Positions 1-10,212 of a stretch of DNA of 64,000 nt are shown here, one piece after another. The position numbers and the translations under genes were made by a program. The DNA comes from Marinomonas communis (GTDB lineage: Bacteria; Pseudomonadota; Gammaproteobacteria; Pseudomonadales; Marinomonadaceae), in the NCBI RefSeq assembly GCF_004363305.1, contig NZ_SNZA01000007.1:1-64000 (forward strand). The letters run 5' to 3'. The stretch's first letter is position 1. Each line of letters starts with the position of its first letter. Under the pieces are notes generated by a model that was given only the letters and a program-made list of their open reading frames with translations, was not told the DNA's origin and searched no databases.

Positions 1-48
1 AGCCTGCCGCCAGCGTTCAATCTGAGCCATGATCAAACTCTTCAGTTT
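1..48 (-). rRNA. rrs: 16S ribosomal RNA, 5' end only
   Basis: Read on the minus strand, these bases give the universal 5' end of bacterial 16S rRNA: AAACTGAAGAGTTTGATCAT, then GGCTCAGATTGAACGCTGGC. The mature 5' end is placed at 48 by analogy with the E. coli gene. The rest of the operon lies left of the window. The leader (181-222) and promoter (316-343) upstream confirm that this is a real rrn operon start. Confidence 0.95.
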
Positions 49-180
49 AAAAAAGCTTGCTCAAACTCATGAATCACGTCTGACTTTAACTATATTCTTC
101 AATCCGAAGACTAAAGAACGTAAAGCGAATTGACATGGTCACTCATTTAAGACTTCTAAAGTTTTTGAGAAGTCTCCAGC

Positions 181-222
181 GAGCGCCCACACAAATTATC
201 TGATTATCTATTTTAAAGAGCG
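181..222 (-). promoter_or_regulatory. rrn leader antitermination region (boxA and boxC)
   Basis: On the minus strand GCTCTTTAAAA (212-222) matches boxA of the rRNA leader. It is followed by ATCAGATAATTTGTGTGGGC and a GCTC that ends at 181, closely matching the E. coli rrn leader up to boxC. In known systems boxA loads the Nus/SuhB antitermination complex. The boxA copy ends in AAAA rather than AACA. Confidence 0.75.
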
Positions 223-315
223 TTGACACATTTTCTTAACTCTCTAAGAGTAAGTTGCTTACCGTTTCCAGTTCGCTGTGCAGTCCGTGGTGGCCTGCCG
301 TGTCAGTGGGTGCGT

Positions 316-343
316 ATAATACGCATCAGAATTTTCAGCGCAA
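316..343 (-). promoter_or_regulatory. rrn P1-type promoter with UP element
   Basis: The minus strand carries TTGCGC (338-343), a 16-bp spacer and TATTAT (316-321), followed by a GC-rich discriminator (ACGCACCC). An A/T-only tract at 351-372 sits where a UP element belongs. A 16-bp spacer plus GC-rich discriminator is the usual architecture of growth-rate and ppGpp-controlled rrn P1 promoters. The transcript would start about 265 nt upstream of mature 16S. Confidence 0.75.
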
Positions 344-497
344 GCTCTTTTTCAATTATTTTTAAAAAAGTTCCCTTTATGACGAAAAAAGCTCGAATCT
401 GTTTACTTATCAACCAGAAACACACACCAATCGATCAATAAACAACCAAAAACTTTGCAAAACAAACCGCTCCCCAATAAAACCAAGGCCCTGAAAG

Positions 498-532
498 CAA
501 AAAGCCCGCTACTGATTTCAGTAGCGGGCTTT
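498..532 (-). terminator. Rho-independent terminator of the oad operon
   Basis: A 14-bp perfect stem (AAAGCCCGCTACTG with its complement, 501-532) is followed on the minus strand by a T-run. It lies 28 bp past the oadB stop and insulates the operon from the rrn promoter. Confidence 0.85.
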
Positions 533-559
533 GAAATATGAGCTAACTTGTCGCGCTAT

Positions 560-1732
560 TTAGCCACCAACGTAGCTTAGCATCACACCAGCAGCTACCG
601 CAGAACCAATAACACCTGCAACGTTTGGCCCCATTGCATGCATTAGCAAGAAGTTTTGCTTATTGGCTTCAAGGCCTACTTTGTTCGCAACACGAGCTGC
701 CATCGGTACTGCCGATACACCTGCAGCACCAATAAGTGGGTTAATTGCAGTCGATGAAAATTTGTTCATCACTTTCGCCATTAACACACCAGCAGCGGTA
801 CCGATAGAGAACGCCACCAAACCAAGTGACAAAATACCTAGCGTTTCTATATTCAAGAACGCCTCAGCACTCAATTTTGAACCCACACCTAAACCTAGAA
901 AGATAGTCACGATGTTAATCAATGCATTTTGCGCCGTATCACTTAGACGATCTACAACACCACATTCACGCATCAAGTTACCAAAACAGAACATACCTAA
1001 TAATGGAGCGGCTGATGGTAAGAACATTGCTACTAGAATGGTCACAATAATCGGGAAGACAATTTTCTCACCTTTAGTTACGTGACGCAGTTGCTCCATT
1101 TTAATAGAACGCTCTTCCACTGATGTCAGTGCACGCATAATAGGTGGCTGAATCAGCGGCACCAGTGCCATGTAAGAATACGCCGCAACGGCAATTGCCC
1201 CTAGTAGTTCTGGCGCCAATCGGCTAGCAACAAAGATAGCGGTTGGGCCATCTGCGCCACCGATAATACCAATCGCTGCGGCATCAGCTAATGTAAAGTC
1301 CATAATGCCTGAAGCACCTAGCAATACCGCACCGATAACCGTGGCAAAAATACCAAACTGCGCAGCGGCACCTAGAAGTAATGTTTTAGGGTTCGCAAGC
1401 ATAGGGCCGAAATCAGTCATCGCCCCAACACCCATAAAGATAAGCAGAGGGAATAAACCTGTTTCGATACCACCGTGGTAAATGTAATACTGCAATCCAC
1501 CTGGCGACACCATGTGTCCCGCCGCATCGTAAACCGGAGCAGACATAAAACCTGCCCCAGGAATATTTACCAACACAGCACCAATACCAATAGGTAAAAG
1601 TAAAAGTGGTTCAAAGCCCTTTTTGATAGCAAGATAAATCAGCAACAGCCCTACCACCATCATGATGGCTTGACCAAGCTCAAGCTGATATATACCAGTA
1701 TCGTGATAAAGGTTTAATAATTTCTGTTCCAT
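560..1732 (-). CDS. oadB: Oxaloacetate decarboxylase beta subunit (Na+ pump)
   Basis: Integral membrane subunit of the sodium-pumping biotin decarboxylase. It decarboxylates carboxybiotin and couples this to Na+ export. The 390-residue protein is hydrophobic throughout, with many membrane segments, and has the family signature [10 protein letters not shown] around residues 158-167, whose Asp161 corresponds to the Na+-site aspartate of OadB/GcdB/MmdB. It starts with ATG 14 bp after oadA and ends the oadGAB operon. The substrate is inferred from the OadA partner; beta subunits of glutaconyl- and methylmalonyl-CoA decarboxylases look alike. Confidence 0.93.
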   Translation of the reverse strand: MEQKLLNLYHDTGIYQLELGQAIMMVVGLLLIYLAIKKGFEPLLLLPIGIGAVLVNIPGAGFMSAPVYDAAGHMVSPGGLQYYIYHGGIETGLFPLLIFMGVGAMTDFGPMLANPKTLLLGAAAQFGIFATVIGAVLLGASGIMDFTLADAAAIGIIGGADGPTAIFVASRLAPELLGAIAVAAYSYMALVPLIQPPIMRALTSVEERSIKMEQLRHVTKGEKIVFPIIVTILVAMFLPSAAPLLGMFCFGNLMRECGVVDRLSDTAQNALINIVTIFLGLGVGSKLSAEAFLNIETLGILSLGLVAFSIGTAAGVLMAKVMNKFSSTAINPLIGAAGVSAVPMAARVANKVGLEANKQNFLLMHAMGPNVAGVIGSAVAAGVMLSYVGG

Positions 1733-1746
1733 TCGTTATCGACCTT

Positions 1747-3540
1747 TTAAAGAGCTAAAAGAGCTTGGCCAACTTGCACGGCATCGCCCTCTTTCACGTA
1801 AACAGATGCCACTGTACCGGCTTTCGGCGCAGAAATTTCTGTTTCCATTTTCATTGCTTCCATAATCATCACCGTTTCGCCTTCTGCCACTTGCTGACCA
1901 GGAGAAACAAGTACCTTAAAAATATTCCCCGCAAGCGGTGCAGGCACGTCTTCTCCACCACTCGCTGGTGCTGGCGAAGCTGCTGGAGCCGACGCTTGAG
2001 GAGCAGAAACGGGTTGAATATTGCTTACATCACCACCTTCTGATACCTGAACAACAAAGCTTTGACCAGAAACGTTCACAGTGTAAACAGCTGGCCCTTC
2101 CGATGGAGCCGCTTTTGGGGCCGCCGCCGGTGCAGCGTCTTCTAATGTTGGGGCTGGCTCAAATGCTGAGGCATCACCACGGTTTTGCAGGAATTTCAAA
2201 CCAATCTGTGGGAACAGTGCATACGTCAATACGTCATCAATTTCATCTGACGCAAGTTTCACACCTTTTTCTTGAGCTAGTTGTTTAAGCTCTGCAGATA
2301 GTTTATCCATTTCTGGCTCAAGCAGATCCGCAGGACGGCATGTAATCGCTTCCGCACCGTCTAATACTCGCGCTTGAAGCTCTTTATTAAACTCAGCAGG
2401 TGCCGCTCCGTATTCCCCTTTGAGAACACCAGCGGTTTCTTTCGAAATAGACTTGTAACGCTCACCCGTTAAAACATTCAATACTGCCTGTGTGCCAACG
2501 ATCTGAGAAGTCGGTGTCACTAGCGGGATCATACCTAGATCTTCACGAACACGAGGAATTTCTTCTAAAACCGCATCGAACTTATCTGATGCCCCTTGCT
2601 CACGCAGCTGGTTTTCCATATTGGTCAACATACCACCAGGCACTTGGGCGATTAGAATACGAGAATCAGTTCCGCGAAGAGAACCTTCGAACTTAGCGTA
2701 CTTCTTACGAACCGTACGGAAATATGCAGCAACTTCTTCTAGCTTAGCTAAATCTAGGCCAGTATCACGATCTGTTCCTTGTAGCGCTGCAACAATAGAT
2801 TCTGTTGAAGAGTGGCCGTATGTCATCGACATAGAAGAAATCGCCGTATCAACGCGGTCAATACCTGCTTCAATAGATTTAAGAATGGTCATATCTGACA
2901 AGCCAGAGGTAGCATGGGCATGCAGTTGCACCTCTAGTTGGGTCTGCTCTTTAAGCTTGCCTACCAACTCATAGGCATCGTAAGGAGTCAGAATGCCAGA
3001 CATATCCTTGATAGCGATCGAATCCGCTCCCATATCTTCTAGAGTTTTGGCGTAATCGATCCAGTTTTGTAGAGTGTGAACATGACTTTTAGTGTAGGAA
3101 ATAGTGCCTTGTGCGTGCTTACCTTCCGCCTTCACTGCCTTGATGGCCGTCTCTAAATTTCGAGGATCATTCATGGCATCAAAAATACGGAAAACATCCA
3201 CGCCATTCTTCGCAGCACGCTCAACAAATTTTGACACCACATCATCAGCATAATGACGGTAACCTAGCAGATTCTGACCACGAAGCAGCATTTGTTGTGG
3301 CGTGTTTGGCATTGCCTTTTTTAGCTCACGAATGCGATCCCATGGGTCTTCACCAATAAAACGGATACAAGAATCGAAAGTTGCACCGCCCCAAGACTCC
3401 AACGACCAGAAGCCAATTTGATCAAGCTTCTCCGCAATAGGAAGCATGTCATCGATACGCATTCGCGTTGCAAATAAAGATTGATGTGCATCTCTTAAAA
3501 CGACATCCGTGATGCCAAGAGGTTGTTTATTGTTCGACAT
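1747..3540 (-). CDS. oadA: Oxaloacetate decarboxylase alpha subunit (carboxyltransferase, biotin protein)
   Basis: 597 residues. The N-terminal carboxyltransferase TIM barrel (about 5-270) begins with the [13 protein letters not shown] metal-site motif. A conserved PYC/OADA domain follows (about 290-465), then an Ala/Pro-rich linker (about 475-530) and a C-terminal biotinyl domain whose EAMKM motif places biotin on Lys564. It transfers CO2 from oxaloacetate to biotin. Pyruvate carboxylase subunit B is similar, but the flanking oadG and oadB fix the assignment. The ATG has a GAGG ribosome binding site. The gene lies 30 bp after oadG. Confidence 0.95.
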   Translation of the reverse strand: MSNNKQPLGITDVVLRDAHQSLFATRMRIDDMLPIAEKLDQIGFWSLESWGGATFDSCIRFIGEDPWDRIRELKKAMPNTPQQMLLRGQNLLGYRHYADDVVSKFVERAAKNGVDVFRIFDAMNDPRNLETAIKAVKAEGKHAQGTISYTKSHVHTLQNWIDYAKTLEDMGADSIAIKDMSGILTPYDAYELVGKLKEQTQLEVQLHAHATSGLSDMTILKSIEAGIDRVDTAISSMSMTYGHSSTESIVAALQGTDRDTGLDLAKLEEVAAYFRTVRKKYAKFEGSLRGTDSRILIAQVPGGMLTNMENQLREQGASDKFDAVLEEIPRVREDLGMIPLVTPTSQIVGTQAVLNVLTGERYKSISKETAGVLKGEYGAAPAEFNKELQARVLDGAEAITCRPADLLEPEMDKLSAELKQLAQEKGVKLASDEIDDVLTYALFPQIGLKFLQNRGDASAFEPAPTLEDAAPAAAPKAAPSEGPAVYTVNVSGQSFVVQVSEGGDVSNIQPVSAPQASAPAASPAPASGGEDVPAPLAGNIFKVLVSPGQQVAEGETVMIMEAMKMETEISAPKAGTVASVYVKEGDAVQVGQALLAL

Positions 3541-3570
3541 TTTGTGGCCTCTAATCGTCTATGATTGGTA

Positions 3571-3819
3571 TTAACGGTTACGATGTTGATGGATAGCGGC
3601 TGTAATTGCTGCTGTAATTTTAGGATCCGTAGCGGATGCTGAATTCGAAGTCGTAGGAGCAACACTTGGTTTCTTTGCTACCGGAGTCGCTTCAGGAAAA
3701 TATTGATTGATCAACTTGGACATCAAGCCGGTCGCAATAATAAGCAAGCAAAGAAAAACGAAAACGAATCCCATGCCTAGCAGCATTAAGCCAAAACCAT
3801 CGTTAATTAAGTTATTCAT
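3571..3819 (-). CDS. oadG: Oxaloacetate decarboxylase gamma subunit
   Basis: Small subunit that holds the alpha and beta subunits together and binds zinc. The 82 residues consist of one N-terminal membrane helix (MLLGMGFVFVFLCLLII, about residues 11-28), a Pro/Ala/Ser/Thr-rich stretch, and a basic His-containing tail (HQHRNR) as expected for zinc binding. An ATG four codons upstream (3831) is in frame, but only the inner ATG has a Shine-Dalgarno (GGAAAG), and OadG proteins typically begin MNNL. First gene of oadGAB. Confidence 0.88.
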   Translation of the reverse strand: MNNLINDGFGLMLLGMGFVFVFLCLLIIATGLMSKLINQYFPEATPVAKKPSVAPTTSNSASATDPKITAAITAAIHQHRNR

Positions 3820-3970
3820 AGCACTTTCCATTAAAATCTGAATAATTCAGAGCACAGTCACTTTGTGTCACTCGGCAATTACCGTTTTGCACAAAAATTC
3901 CCCAGTGTTTATTCTTTTTGTATCACAAAGAATACTGATTTCATATTTTTTTGCTTTGGAAGTTACTAAC

Positions 3971-4957
3971 GTGAACTTGCTTAATTGCGCCAGCTCCCTC
4001 CCCACTGAACACAACATCATACTGGCCGTCGCACCAATGGAAGGTGTCATGGATCATACTATGAGGGCACTTCTATCAAGAGTGGGCGGAATGGATTACC
4101 TCGTATCAGAATTTGTACGCGTCACTCAGCGACGCGTACCTGCCCAATCATTAAAACGCCTCGTCCCAGAGCTAAATAACCATTGCCAAACTCCGTATAA
4201 GCACCCTGTCCACTTGCAGCTACTGGGCTCAAACATTGAAACCATGGCAAAAACTGCAACAGAAGCAAGCTTAGCTGGAGTAACGCATTTGGACTTAAAT
4301 TTTGGCTGTCCCGCAAAACGCGTGAATGGCCACGGTGGTGGCTCTTTCATGCTACAAGATCCCGAGACACTGTATCAGGTAGTCAAAGCTGTTCGTGAGT
4401 CGTTAGCAAGCAACATCCCTCTCTCCGCAAAGATGAGACTTGGCTACCTTGATGAGGATCTATTTTTTGAAAACTTAGAGGCGATTGAAAAAGCCGGCGC
4501 TGACACATTAACAATACATGGCCGAACTAAGAAGGATGGCTACGGACCAGCCGCAAGGTGGGAAAAAATAGGCGAGGCGGTAAAGCGCTCCAAGATGACG
4601 ATCATTGCCAATGGCGACATTCAGGACCGTGCATCGCTAGAACGTTGCATGGCTACAACAGGATGCTCGCATTTTATGATTGGTCGAGGCAGTCTGAGCA
4701 ACCCCTTCATCTTTAGAGAATTAAAAGGTGGTGCTCCTGGTAGCTTATCGGAGCTATTCGAACTTATAGAGCTTTATATCAATGAGTTACTACAACACTA
4801 TGACGACTTTGCAACCCTTGGACGCATAAAGCAATGGAGCGCACACTTGCGCAGAGACTGGCCTATCATGGCAGATAACTTGAGAGCCATCCGAAGCACA
4901 CAACATACGGATCAACTGAAAGCACTATTGCAGACTATGCAAAAATCGGAAGCTTGA
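3971..4957 (+). CDS. dusC: tRNA-dihydrouridine(16) synthase DusC
   Basis: FMN enzyme that reduces uridine 16 in the tRNA D-loop with NADPH. The TIM barrel opens with VAPMEGVMDHTMR and carries the Dus signature LNFGCPAKRVNGHGGGS, including the catalytic Cys. The EFVRVT motif after the first strand and the MIGRGSLSNPF phosphate-binding end are DusC-like rather than DusA or DusB. The frame is open from 3863, but GTG 3971 has GGAAG 8 nt upstream and gives 328 residues, near the family's 315. It is divergent from oadG and stands alone. Confidence 0.88.
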   Translation: MNLLNCASSLPTEHNIILAVAPMEGVMDHTMRALLSRVGGMDYLVSEFVRVTQRRVPAQSLKRLVPELNNHCQTPYKHPVHLQLLGSNIETMAKTATEASLAGVTHLDLNFGCPAKRVNGHGGGSFMLQDPETLYQVVKAVRESLASNIPLSAKMRLGYLDEDLFFENLEAIEKAGADTLTIHGRTKKDGYGPAARWEKIGEAVKRSKMTIIANGDIQDRASLERCMATTGCSHFMIGRGSLSNPFIFRELKGGAPGSLSELFELIELYINELLQHYDDFATLGRIKQWSAHLRRDWPIMADNLRAIRSTQHTDQLKALLQTMQKSEA

Positions 4958-4974
4958 ATAAAAGGAAGAAAGAA

Positions 4975-5051
4975 TGGCGCATCCGAGAGGATTCGAACCT
5001 CTGACCGCTCGGTTCGTAGCCGAGTACTCTATCCAGCTGAGCTACGGATGC
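4975..5051 (-). tRNA. tRNA-Arg (ACG)
   Basis: 77 nt with encoded CCA. The acceptor stem GCATCCG pairs with CGGATGC and the anticodon arm is CTCGG-CTACGAA-CCGAG. It is nearly identical to E. coli tRNA-Arg(ACG), whose A34 becomes inosine. It is the last gene of the cluster and has an AGAGG/CCTCT T-stem. I see no clear terminator hairpin after it. Confidence 0.95.
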
Positions 5052-5060
5052 GTATTAAAA

Positions 5061-5150
5061 TGGCGGAGAGCGAGGGATTCGAACCCTCGATGAGTTTCAC
5101 CCCATACTCCCTTAGCAGGGGAGCGCCTTCGGCCACTCGGCCAGCTCTCC
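5061..5150 (-). tRNA. tRNA-Ser (GCT)
   Basis: 90 nt with the long variable arm of class II tRNAs, encoded CCA and anticodon arm CTCCC-CTGCTAA-GGGAG. It reads AGC/AGU codons and is homologous to E. coli serV. Its acceptor stem ends C7-G66, unlike the copy at 5671. Confidence 0.95.
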
Positions 5151-5332
5151 GTCGATGTGCTGCATATTATGAATATTCATCTTCACAAACGCAACCCAAA
5201 AGACTGTAAGATTTTTAAAAATCTTAATAAAAACAACTAGTAGAGTTCAAAAAAGCATTACCAGATTTTCATCTGCTATGTTGAGAAATAAAAAAATGGA
5301 GACATTTAGAACTTACTTAGAAGGGGAAGTAA

Positions 5333-5409
5333 TGGCGCATCCGAGAGGATTCGAACCTCTGACCGCTCGGTTCGTAGCCGAGTACTCTATCCAGCTGAGC
5401 TACGGATGC
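5333..5409 (-). tRNA. tRNA-Arg (ACG)
   Basis: 77 nt, encoded CCA, anticodon ACG. Same AGAGG/CCTCT T-stem as the copies at 4975 and 5579. A 182-bp spacer separates it from the tRNA-Ser at 5061-5150; this spacer is AT-rich and holds nothing else I can recognise. Confidence 0.95.
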
Positions 5410-5431
5410 GTAACTACTTTTTCATTTTAGA

Positions 5432-5508
5432 TGGCGCATCCGGGAGGATTCGAACCTCCGACCGCTCGGTTCGTAGCCGAGTACTCTATCCAGCTGAGCT
5501 ACGGATGC
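5432..5508 (-). tRNA. tRNA-Arg (ACG), GGAGG T-stem variant
   Basis: 77 nt, encoded CCA, anticodon ACG. It differs from its three sister genes by a compensated pair in the T-stem (GGAGG/CCTCC instead of AGAGG/CCTCT), matching the E. coli form. The paired change indicates selection for folding. Confidence 0.95.
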
Positions 5509-5578
5509 ATATCTAAAATTTTACACGATTAACTAAAAGGATAGTTTTAGTTAATTTAACACTTGCCTTTACTTTAAA

Positions 5579-5655
5579 TGGCGCATCCGAGAGGATTCGA
5601 ACCTCTGACCGCTCGGTTCGTAGCCGAGTACTCTATCCAGCTGAGCTACGGATGC
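5579..5655 (-). tRNA. tRNA-Arg (ACG)
   Basis: 77 nt, encoded CCA, anticodon ACG, AGAGG T-stem. Second gene of the cluster in transcription order, 15 bp after the promoter-proximal tRNA-Ser. Confidence 0.95.
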
Positions 5656-5670
5656 ACAGCACATTTAAAA

Positions 5671-5760
5671 TGGCGGAGAGTGAGGGATTCGAACCCTCGA
5701 TGAGTTTCACCCCATACTCCCTTAGCAGGGGAGCGCCTTCGGCCACTCGGCCAACTCTCC
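5671..5760 (-). tRNA. tRNA-Ser (GCT), promoter-proximal copy
   Basis: 90 nt, class II, encoded CCA, anticodon GCT. The acceptor stem is GGAGAGT/ACTCTCC, a covarying T-A pair where the 5061 copy has C-G. First gene behind the promoter at 5777-5804. The order csrA, tRNA-Ser, tRNA-Arg array matches serV-argVYZQ of enterobacteria and the same locus in Pseudomonas. Confidence 0.95.
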
Positions 5761-5776
5761 GTAACAAGTGCGGCGT

Positions 5777-5804
5777 ATTATAGAGGCCTCATTTGTTATG
5801 TAAA
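5777..5804 (-). promoter_or_regulatory. Promoter of the tRNA-Ser/Arg cluster
   Basis: Minus strand TTTACA (5799-5804), 16-bp spacer, TATAAT (5777-5782), then the GC-rich discriminator ACGCCGC typical of stringently controlled stable RNA promoters. It lies between csrA and the first tRNA-Ser. Confidence 0.8.
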
Positions 5805-5822
5805 GGCTTTTTTCAAAAAAAA

Positions 5823-6011
5823 TTAATCTTCTGAATTTTGGTCGTCTTGCTCTTTCTGAATGCGAAGGTAAATCTCTTCACGGTGAACAGAAACATCTTT
5901 TGGAGCATTGATACCGATACGGACTTGGTTGCCCTTTACACCTAAAACAGTTACTGATACTTCATCACCAACCATTAGAGTTTCACCAACGCGACGAGTT
6001 AAAATAAGCAT
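5823..6011 (-). CDS. csrA: Carbon storage regulator CsrA/RsmA
   Basis: 62-residue homodimeric RNA-binding protein that blocks or remodels translation of mRNAs carrying GGA in hairpin loops. The sequence begins [18 protein letters not shown], and has Leu4 and Arg6 at one end of the RNA surface and the [10 protein letters not shown] segment containing the Arg44 counterpart at the other. The length equals that of E. coli CsrA (61). ATG with a GGAGAAG ribosome binding site. It sits between lysC and the tRNA cluster, as in Pseudomonas and enterobacteria. Its likely antagonist RNAs are at 19916-20704. Confidence 0.97.
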   Translation of the reverse strand: MLILTRRVGETLMVGDEVSVTVLGVKGNQVRIGINAPKDVSVHREEIYLRIQKEQDDQNSED

Positions 6012-6147
6012 AACACTTCTCCTTTAATATCCTTGTGAGATGTCAGAAACCCCTGACTGCTTTTGTAGGAATTTCCTTACAAGGTGAATTGTAGCCGCTC
6101 TCATACTTCGAATCCATATCCCATCGCAGTGAACTTGTATCAAAGTG

Positions 6148-7389
6148 TTACGCTTCGCTAACACCTGCATTAGGATCGTTAAGTTTGAATGCCGAATGTA
6201 ATGCGCGTACTGCTAATTCCATGTATTTCTCATCAATTATGACAGACACTTTGATCTCAGATGTGGAGATAAGTTGAATATTGATGGATTCTGCTGCAAG
6301 TGCTTTAAACATATTTGTTGCAACACCGGCATGAGATCGCATTCCCACACCCACTATAGACACCTTAGCAATGTTATCGTTCGATAAAACTTCTTTCGCA
6401 TTTAAGTCTTTCGCTACCACTTCAAGCACTTTCAATGCTTTGTCGTAATCATTGCGATGCACAGTGAAAGTGAAATCCGTCGTCCCATCCATTGAAACGT
6501 TTTGCACAATCATGTCGACCTCGACATTTGCATCACTTACAGGGCCCAAAATCTTTGAAGCAACACCTGGTACGTCTGGAACGCCTTTTAACGTTAATTT
6601 TGCTTCATCACGATTAAACGCGATACCAGAAACGGCTGGTTGTTCCATAGAAATCTCTCCGTCAGTAGTTATTAGCGTACCCTCACCTTCCACAAAGCTT
6701 GAAAGTACACGTAATGGAACTTGATACTTACCTGCAAATTCAACCGAACGAATCTGCAACACCTTTGAGCCGAGACTTGCCATCTCAAGCATTTCTTCAA
6801 ATGTAATCTTTTCAAGGCGACGAGCACTATCGACCACACGAGGGTCAGTCGTGTAAACACCATCTACATCGGTATAAATTTGGCATTCATCAGCTTTTAA
6901 CGCAGCGGCCAACGCCACACCCGTCGTATCTGAGCCGCCACGACCAAGCGTCGTAATATTGCCGTGTTCATCCGCACCCTGGAAACCTGCCACAACCAAT
7001 ACTTTGCCAGCGTCCAAATCTGCTCGCATAGACTCAGTATCAATATCTTGGATACGTGCTTTACCGTGAGCACTGTCAGTCGTGATACGAACTTGGCTAC
7101 CCGTATACGATTTGGCTTGCAAACCACGCTTCATCAGGGCCATGCTCAATAACGCAATCGTCACCTGCTCGCCTGTGGACAACAACACGTCCATCTCACG
7201 AGCATCAGGGGTCCCCTGAATACTTTTAGCCAATTCGATTAAGCGGTTGGTTTCACCACTCATGGCCGACACAACGACAACAATATCGTCACCCTGCTGT
7301 TTATGCTTCAAGACACGGTCTGCTACCGCCTCAATACGCTCAACCGAGCCTACGGAAGTACCGCCATATTTTTGAACCAACAATGCCAT
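6148..7389 (-). CDS. lysC: Aspartate kinase
   Basis: Phosphorylates aspartate, the first step towards lysine, threonine, methionine and diaminopimelate. The N-terminal amino-acid kinase domain (about 1-250) starts LVQKYGGTSVG and holds GRGGSDTTGVALAAAL. Two C-terminal ACT domains (about 265-410, including SIVGVGMRSHAGVA) form the feedback site. At 413 residues it is the monofunctional class usual in pseudomonads. No lysine riboswitch fits in the 48 bp between it and alaS. It probably receives read-through past the alaS terminator. Confidence 0.95.
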   Translation of the reverse strand: MALLVQKYGGTSVGSVERIEAVADRVLKHKQQGDDIVVVVSAMSGETNRLIELAKSIQGTPDAREMDVLLSTGEQVTIALLSMALMKRGLQAKSYTGSQVRITTDSAHGKARIQDIDTESMRADLDAGKVLVVAGFQGADEHGNITTLGRGGSDTTGVALAAALKADECQIYTDVDGVYTTDPRVVDSARRLEKITFEEMLEMASLGSKVLQIRSVEFAGKYQVPLRVLSSFVEGEGTLITTDGEISMEQPAVSGIAFNRDEAKLTLKGVPDVPGVASKILGPVSDANVEVDMIVQNVSMDGTTDFTFTVHRNDYDKALKVLEVVAKDLNAKEVLSNDNIAKVSIVGVGMRSHAGVATNMFKALAAESINIQLISTSEIKVSVIIDEKYMELAVRALHSAFKLNDPNAGVSEA

Positions 7390-7406
7390 ATTCTATATCC
7401 CAAACT

Positions 7407-7428
7407 AAAAAGCGCCCCGATGGGGCGC
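7407..7428 (-). terminator. Terminator after alaS
   Basis: Minus strand GCGCCCC-ATC-GGGGCGC followed by TTTTT, inside the 48-bp alaS-lysC gap. With so little room for another promoter, it probably works as a partial terminator that sets the alaS/lysC expression ratio. Confidence 0.75.
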
Positions 7429-7437
7429 ATAAATCAT

Positions 7438-10056
7438 TTATAGTCGTTCGTTAACCCAGTCTGGAACGACTGCCAGCACTTCCGCAACCCCTTCTGGTTT
7501 GCTTCCGCCAGCTTGTGCCATATCAGGACGACCGCCGCCGCGACCATCCACATATGGCGCTGCCATTTTGATTAAGTCTCCAGCTTTGACTTTTGCTGTT
7601 AACTCTTTCGTCACACCTGCAATCAAACTCACTTTGCCATCGTTTACCGCAGCCAACAAAATGACTGCCGACTCAAGCTTGCTCTTCAATTCATCCAGCA
7701 AATCACGAAGGCCTTTTGGATCTTCGATCTCAACCTGAGCAACTAATAACTTGCCACCATTGATAGCGACAGCTTGAGAAGCTAGGTCCGCACCCGCTTG
7801 CGCAGCCAACTTAGACTTAAGTTGATCAATTTCTTTTTGCAATGCACGTGCTTGATCGTTAAGAGCAACCACTTTATCTAGTGCCGCTTCTTTGCTTGCT
7901 TTAAATAAGCCTGCAATCTGAGACAAGGACAATTCTGTTTGACGCGTTGCATCAATCGCAGCTTTACCTGTCAACGCCTCAATACGACGCACACCCGCCG
8001 CAATACCGCTTTCCTGAACAACCTTAAACAGACCAATATCACCTGTGCGTTTAACGTGTGTACCACCACACAGTTCAATTGAGTAATCTGCACCCATCGT
8101 TAAAACACGAACTTGGCTTTCGTATTTTTCGCCAAACAATGCTTGAGCACCCTTTTCTTTGGCTGCCTCAATATCCATGATTTCAGTGATAGTTTCATGG
8201 TTCAAACGAATCTGCTCGTTAACCATGTCTTCCACTTGCTCAAGTTCTGCTGCTGTTAAACCTTCAAAATGAGAGAAGTCAAAGCGCAAACGCTCAGGGT
8301 TAACCAAAGAGCCTTTTTGCACAACATGGTCACCCAGCACACGGCGAAGCGCTTCATGCAATAGGTGAGTCGCCGAGTGATTCAATGCCGTTGCATTACG
8401 CAGAGATTTATCAACCTCTGTCGTAACCACATCGCCGACTTTTAAGGCACCTTCGCGTACTTCTACATGATGCAGATGTACTTTACCCTGTTTGGTAGTA
8501 TTCGTTACTTTCACTGCAGCAGGGCCACGGAACCAGCCTTGGTCACCAACCTGACCACCAGACTCACCGTAAAACGGCGTTTCAGCCAAGATCACCAAGC
8601 CTTTTTGACCTTGCTCTAGGGAATCAACAGACTCACCTTCTACAAGAATTTGCTCAACAGCGCTTTTGCCTTCTAAGTCAGAATAGCCTGTAAATTCTGT
8701 TTGACCGTCCACACTAACAGAGCCAGACATATCCATACTGAAGTTACTCGCCGAACGCGCACGTGCACGCTGAGCTTCCATTGCCGCTTCAAAACCTTCT
8801 TCGTCAATCTCAAGGCCCGCTTCACGTGCAACGTCATTTGTTAAGTCAGCGGGGAAACCGTACGTATCGTAAAGCTTGAAGATGGTCTCACCTGGGATGA
8901 TTTTACTATCTCCTAGGTTAGAAATAGCTTCTTCAAGGATACGCATACCTTGATCTAGCGTTTTCGCAAACTGCTCTTCTTCTTTCAGAAGGATCGATGC
9001 GACACGATCAGCAAGTTTACGTAGCTCAGGGTAAGCTTCACCCATCTCTGCATCCAACGCTGCAACTAGCTTGTGGAAAAACGGCTGCTTCTGACCAAGC
9101 TTGTTACCGTGGCGAACTGCACGACGAATAATACGACGCAGAACGTAACCACGACCTTCGTTTGAAGGTACAACACCATCAACGATCATGAATGAACATG
9201 AACGGATGTGGTCAGCAATAACGCGTAGTGACTGAGAAGAAAGATCTTCTGCACCTACAGCCTCTGCAGACGCTTTAATTAGATTTTGGAACAGGTCTAT
9301 TTCGTAGTTAGAGTGCACACCTTGCAGGATAGCCGCGATACGCTCAAGACCCATACCGGTATCAACAGAAGGCTTAGGTAGATTCGCCATCGTACCATCC
9401 GCTGAACGGTTGTACTGCATGAATACGACGTTCCAGATTTCAATGAAACGGTCGCCATCTTCTTCTGGAGAACCTGGAGGCCCACCCCAAATGTGCTCAC
9501 CGTGATCGTAGAATACTTCTGTACATGGACCACAAGGGCCTGTATCACCCATCGCCCAGAAGTTATCTGATGCGTAGCGTGCGCCTTTGTTATCGCCGAT
9601 ACGAATGATCTTTTCAGCAGGAACGCCGATCTTATCTTTCCAAATGTTGTACGCCTCATCATCTTCAGCATAAACAGTTACCAAAAGCTTTTCTTTTGGA
9701 AGGCCCAAAACACCGGTTAAAAACTCCCAAGCGTAAGAGATAGCGTCTTCTTTGAAGTAGTCACCAAAACTAAAGTTACCCAACATTTCAAAGAAGGTAT
9801 GGTGACGCGCCGTGTAGCCTACGTTTTCCAAGTCATTGTGTTTACCACCCGCTCGAACACAGCGCTGCGATGTAGTCGCTCGAGTGTAAGGGCGCTGATC
9901 AGCCCCAAGAAAAACATCTTTAAATTGCACCATCCCCGCGTTTGTGAACAACAAGGTCGGATCGTTCCCAGGAATCAGCGAGCTGGACTCGACGATTTGG
10001 TGCTGCTTGCTTTCAAAGAAAGACAAAAATGACTGGCGTAACTCAGAACTCTTCAT
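7438..10056 (-). CDS. alaS: Alanyl-tRNA synthetase
   Basis: 872 residues, normal for the family (876 in E. coli). The class II catalytic core (about 1-460) includes [21 protein letters not shown]. The editing domain has the zinc ligands [11 protein letters not shown] and CGGTHV, and a DHHA1-type C-terminal domain ends in [15 protein letters not shown]. It charges tRNA-Ala and hydrolyses Ser- and Gly-tRNA-Ala in the cytoplasm. Divided from dadX upstream by a 218-bp gap holding the dadX terminator and presumably the alaS promoter. Confidence 0.97.
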   Translation of the reverse strand: MKSSELRQSFLSFFESKQHQIVESSSLIPGNDPTLLFTNAGMVQFKDVFLGADQRPYTRATTSQRCVRAGGKHNDLENVGYTARHHTFFEMLGNFSFGDYFKEDAISYAWEFLTGVLGLPKEKLLVTVYAEDDEAYNIWKDKIGVPAEKIIRIGDNKGARYASDNFWAMGDTGPCGPCTEVFYDHGEHIWGGPPGSPEEDGDRFIEIWNVVFMQYNRSADGTMANLPKPSVDTGMGLERIAAILQGVHSNYEIDLFQNLIKASAEAVGAEDLSSQSLRVIADHIRSCSFMIVDGVVPSNEGRGYVLRRIIRRAVRHGNKLGQKQPFFHKLVAALDAEMGEAYPELRKLADRVASILLKEEEQFAKTLDQGMRILEEAISNLGDSKIIPGETIFKLYDTYGFPADLTNDVAREAGLEIDEEGFEAAMEAQRARARSASNFSMDMSGSVSVDGQTEFTGYSDLEGKSAVEQILVEGESVDSLEQGQKGLVILAETPFYGESGGQVGDQGWFRGPAAVKVTNTTKQGKVHLHHVEVREGALKVGDVVTTEVDKSLRNATALNHSATHLLHEALRRVLGDHVVQKGSLVNPERLRFDFSHFEGLTAAELEQVEDMVNEQIRLNHETITEIMDIEAAKEKGAQALFGEKYESQVRVLTMGADYSIELCGGTHVKRTGDIGLFKVVQESGIAAGVRRIEALTGKAAIDATRQTELSLSQIAGLFKASKEAALDKVVALNDQARALQKEIDQLKSKLAAQAGADLASQAVAINGGKLLVAQVEIEDPKGLRDLLDELKSKLESAVILLAAVNDGKVSLIAGVTKELTAKVKAGDLIKMAAPYVDGRGGGRPDMAQAGGSKPEGVAEVLAVVPDWVNERL

Positions 10057-10212
10057 ATTGGATGAGACTCTATCTCTAAATATCTGGCAAATTAAACAGT
10101 ACGACTGGCTCCTATTAGGGCGCCATTATGCACTTTAGAAAGGTAGAAAATAGTACACGGAAATAGAGTAGTTGATCAAAACTTAAAAAATGATTTTTGC
10201 CATTTTTTGATC

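Noticed and set aside
223..441. Open frame of 72 codons on the plus strand
   Set aside because: It covers the rrn promoter, UP element and leader of the minus-strand rRNA operon, and has no motif or ribosome binding site.
3863..3970. N-terminal extension of DusC by 36 codons
   Set aside because: The extension is unlike any Dus protein, while GTG 3971 has a good ribosome binding site and gives a normal length.
4975..5760. Regular repeats that could suggest a CRISPR array
   Set aside because: The repeats are complete tRNA-Arg and tRNA-Ser genes with cloverleaf folds and CCA ends. No CRISPR array or cas gene is visible in the window.
7390..7437. Lysine riboswitch before lysC
   Set aside because: The gap to alaS is only 48 bp and is filled by a simple terminator hairpin.
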